Below the pieces are notes generated by a model. The model was not told where the DNA came from. It was given only the letters and a program-made list of their open reading frames with translations, and did not search any database. 64,000 nucleotides of DNA from Cellulosimicrobium sp. Marseille-Q4280 (lineage in GTDB: Bacteria; Actinomycetota; Actinomycetes; Actinomycetales; Cellulomonadaceae): assembly GCF_943181405.1 (NCBI RefSeq), contig NZ_CALPBY010000001.1, positions 496,001 through 560,000 of the forward strand, given 5' to 3'. Positions 62,043 through 64,000 of the stretch are shown piece by piece (position 1 is the stretch's first letter; the number at the start of each line of letters is the position of its first letter). The position numbers and the translations under genes were made by a program.

Positions 62043-62587
62043 CGACGGACCCGTCGGAGACCACCGTCCCGTCCACGCCGCGGGGAGCGCCCACGGCGTT
62101 CCCGCGCACGGGCGTCGGGGTCGACGTCCACGCGTACGCGGCCGAGGGCGACGAGCGCCCCCTGTGGCTCGGCGGCCTGCACTGGCCGGGGGAGAGAGGG
62201 CTGGCGGGCCACTCCGACGCCGACGTCGCCGCGCACGCCGCGGCGGACGCCCTGTTCTCCGCGAGCGGGCTCGGAGACCTGGGGTCGAACTTCGGCACGT
62301 CCGCGCCGGAGTGGGCCGGGGCGAGCGGTGCGAGCCTGCTCACCGAGGCCGCGCGCCGCGTCCGGGCGGCAGGGTTCGAGATCGGGAACGTCGCGGTCCA
62401 GGTGATCGGCAACCGGCCGCGCGTCGGCTCCCGCCGGCGCGAGGCGGAGGCCGCGCTCAGCGCGGCGGCGGGCGCCCCCGTGACGCTCACGGCCACGACC
62501 ACCGACGGCCTCGGTCTCACGGGGCGCGGCGAGGGCGTCGCGGCCGTCGCGACGGCGCTCGTCGTGGCGGTCAGCCCGCCGGCGTGA
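62039..62587 (+). CDS. ispF: 2-C-methyl-D-erythritol 2,4-cyclodiphosphate synthase
   Basis: 182 residues. It cyclises the IspD/IspE product. GVDVHAY supplies the first metal ligands, [32 protein letters not shown] the second metal His and substrate loop, and [24 protein letters not shown] the C-terminal signature. A 20-residue N-terminal extension precedes the core. The ATG overlaps ispD (ATGA). Its last 17 bases overlap the 3' end of the convergent lipoprotein gene. Confidence 0.96.
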   Translation: MTTDPSETTVPSTPRGAPTAFPRTGVGVDVHAYAAEGDERPLWLGGLHWPGERGLAGHSDADVAAHAAADALFSASGLGDLGSNFGTSAPEWAGASGASLLTEAARRVRAAGFEIGNVAVQVIGNRPRVGSRRREAEAALSAAAGAPVTLTATTTDGLGLTGRGEGVAAVATALVVAVSPPA

Positions 62588-63137
62588 CCTGCACGCTCGT
62601 CAGGACGGAGCGCGCCTGCTCCGCCCCGGTGGCGTCCTCCACGGCGTGGGACGCGGTGAGGTACACCGTCCACGGCTCGCCGTCGGCGGCGGTCGACCCG
62701 ACGAGGAGGACCTCCTGGGCGACCGGCGTCCCGCCGACGTCGACCGTGCCCGAGACGCGATAGGCGGGGGTCTCCCCGAGGGTCGTCGCGCCCTGGCCCT
62801 CCGCGTCGGGGACCCAGCCGTCGATCGCGGCGACGCGCTCCGCGGTGGCGGCGCCGGCGTCGTCCAGCGGGCCGCCCGCCGCCTCGCCCGTGACGACGAC
62901 GTCGGCCTGGAACGCCGGGTCGCCGAACCCGTCGGGGGAGCGGACCGCGAACGCGCCGTCCTGAGTCAGGCGCTCCCAGCCCGCGGGGGCCGTCACCGAG
63001 ACGGGGACGTCGGGCACCGCGTACGTCGCCGGGCTCGCGGTCGCGTCGGGCTCGCCGGAGGCCCCGCAGCCTGCCAGGACGAGTGCGGACGCCACGAGGG
63101 ACATGGCGAGAAGGGGGCGGTGAGCAGCAGGTCGCAC
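62571..63137 (-). CDS. Putative lipoprotein (LpqN/DcrB-like)
   Basis: 188 residues. The signal peptide [17 protein letters not shown] has a clear lipobox. [41 protein letters not shown] and [19 protein letters not shown] resemble the DcrB/LpqN fold of exported actinobacterial lipoproteins, whose roles lie at the cell envelope. GTG 63137 is the first start; the methionine 11 codons later may be the true one. The 3' end overlaps ispF by 17 bases. Confidence 0.72.
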   Translation of the reverse strand: MRPAAHRPLLAMSLVASALVLAGCGASGEPDATASPATYAVPDVPVSVTAPAGWERLTQDGAFAVRSPDGFGDPAFQADVVVTGEAAGGPLDDAGAATAERVAAIDGWVPDAEGQGATTLGETPAYRVSGTVDVGGTPVAQEVLLVGSTAADGEPWTVYLTASHAVEDATGAEQARSVLTSVQVTPAG

Positions 63138-63255
63138 GGGGCTCCGTCTCGTCAGGCGCGGTGGCCGGGATGTCCCCGACGCGCCATTCTCGCGCGTGGT
63201 GGGCCCCGCGTGCCAGGCCGATCACGGACCCGTACGATCGGTGGGAAGCCTCACG

Positions 63256-63286
63256 ATGTGTTTCACTTTCCCAGAGCACGACACAT
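63256..63286. promoter_or_regulatory. Inverted repeat ATGTGT...ACACAT upstream of the last TetR gene
   Basis: ATGTGT (63256-63261) and ACACAT (63281-63286) are inverted half sites 19 bases apart, 15 bases before the regulator ATG. They sit in a locally AT-richer patch and could be an operator. Evidence is weak. Confidence 0.3.
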
Positions 63287-63300
63287 GGGATGAACCGCAC

Positions 63301-63924
63301 ATGAACCGTATGTCCGTCGAAGAACGCCGGGCCCAGCTCGTGGACGCAGCGATGACCATCGCGGTCCGCGAGGGGGTTGAAGCGGTGACCATCCGCGGGG
63401 TCGCCGCCGAGGCAGGCGTCTCCCTGGGCGTCGTCCACTACTGCTTCGAGGACAAGGACGAGCTCCTCCAGGCGATGGGCAACAGCCTCGCCCTCGTCGC
63501 GTCCGAGCCGGTCCGCGCGTCGCTCGACGCGAGCACCGACGTCGTCGTCCTCGCGCACGCCGCGGCGGACGCGCTGTGGGAGGGGCTGACACCCCGTCGG
63601 CACATGCGCCTGCTGACGTTCGAGTTCGCGACCGCCGGGGTGCGAAGCCGCGCGCTGCGGTCCGTCGCGCACGCGCACCTCGAGCAGACGTGGAACATGA
63701 CCCAGGGGATCCTCGAGGAGGTCGCCCGGCGCGCCGGGGTGAGCTACCGGCTCGACGTGCGCTTCCTGTCGCGGCTCGTCGCGGGCTACATCGACGGCAT
63801 CGAGATCGCGTGGCTGGTCGAGCAGGACGACGACGTCGCGATCGCGAGCTTCCACGCGCTCGCCGACTACGTCCTCACGCAGGTCGAGCGGCCCGAGGAC
63901 GACGGGGTCCGGGCGAGCGCCTGA
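63301..63924 (+). CDS. TetR/AcrR family transcriptional regulator (BetI-like)
   Basis: 207 residues. ATG 63301 gives MNRMSVEERRAQLVDAAMTIAVREGVEAVTIRGVAAEAGVSLGVVHYCFEDKDELLQAM, a full TetR DNA-binding domain with the VHYxFxxKDELL recognition helix like BetI/FadR-type repressors. The C-terminal domain includes RLLTFEFATAGVRSRALRSVAHAHLEQTW. An ATG at 63256 in the same frame would use the inverted repeat as coding sequence and is less likely. The regulated gene probably lies beyond the window. Confidence 0.88.
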   Translation: MNRMSVEERRAQLVDAAMTIAVREGVEAVTIRGVAAEAGVSLGVVHYCFEDKDELLQAMGNSLALVASEPVRASLDASTDVVVLAHAAADALWEGLTPRRHMRLLTFEFATAGVRSRALRSVAHAHLEQTWNMTQGILEEVARRAGVSYRLDVRFLSRLVAGYIDGIEIAWLVEQDDDVAIASFHALADYVLTQVERPEDDGVRASA

Positions 63925-64000
63925 CGAGTTCCGGCCTTCCGGCCGTACGAGCTCCCGGGCGGCTCGCGGCGACCTGCCGCCCGACCTACCGGCCGACCTA

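Overview
The window is a very GC-rich chromosomal segment from an actinobacterium. The 16S rRNA gene, the Lsr2, CarD and MshA homologues, the mycothiol- and F420-type enzymes, and the GTG starts with many 1- to 4-base stop/start overlaps all fit the order Micrococcales. From memory, the 16S sequence resembles Cellulosimicrobium and other Promicromonosporaceae; no database was searched. Gene content is mostly chromosomal core. No phage, insertion sequence or CRISPR array was seen.

Layout. 1-7.6 kb: metabolic and regulatory genes (truncated quinone-reductase-like dehydrogenase, DUF1304 protein/TetR pair, MocR regulator/aldo-keto reductase pair, nitroreductase, F420 genes cofC and cofD, a thiamine-binding-type protein). 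7.7-12.3 kb: a protein with a degenerate nuclease fold and a RAMA-like domain, a drug-type ABC exporter and its divergent WYL regulator. 12.3-18.3 kb: an rRNA operon (16S-23S-5S, no spacer tRNA). 18.3-23.1 kb: metY-metX sulfur operon with two downstream genes and a leader holding a tiny Cys-Cys reading frame. 23.3-28.8 kb: a frameshifted NlpC/P60 peptidase, an SDR/TetR pair, ppa, dacB and a VapC-like relic. 28.8-48.6 kb: a long forward gene train, DUF2342-tilS-hpt-ftsH-folE-folP-folB/folK-DUF3180-PH-PH-DUF2520-panC-panD-nadB-nadC-lysS-small membrane protein-lsr2. It links tRNA modification, purine salvage, proteolysis, and folate, pantothenate and NAD synthesis. 48.7-52.6 kb: lactonase, mshA, F420-type reductase and gpmA. 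52.6-59.9 kb: phosphate regulon (phoU, senX3-regX3, pstSCAB with a Pho box). 60-64 kb: carD, ispD, ispF, two lipoproteins and a TetR regulator.

Most notable signals. (1) A 44-46 base palindromic repeat occurs as a tandem pair twice: once between genes (4657-4763) and once inside tilS (30503-30610), where it adds exactly 36 codons in frame. (2) A second palindromic repeat lies in frame inside cofC and again in the nadB-nadC gap, with compensatory base changes in its hairpin. (3) A 7-codon leaderless reading frame (MTRRMCC) precedes metYX and looks like a cysteine-responsive attenuator. (4) FolB and FolK are fused through about 275 disordered residues, and three hairpins precede the gene. (5) Many genes have a -10 hexamer 6-7 bases before the start codon, so leaderless mRNAs appear common and help choose starts.
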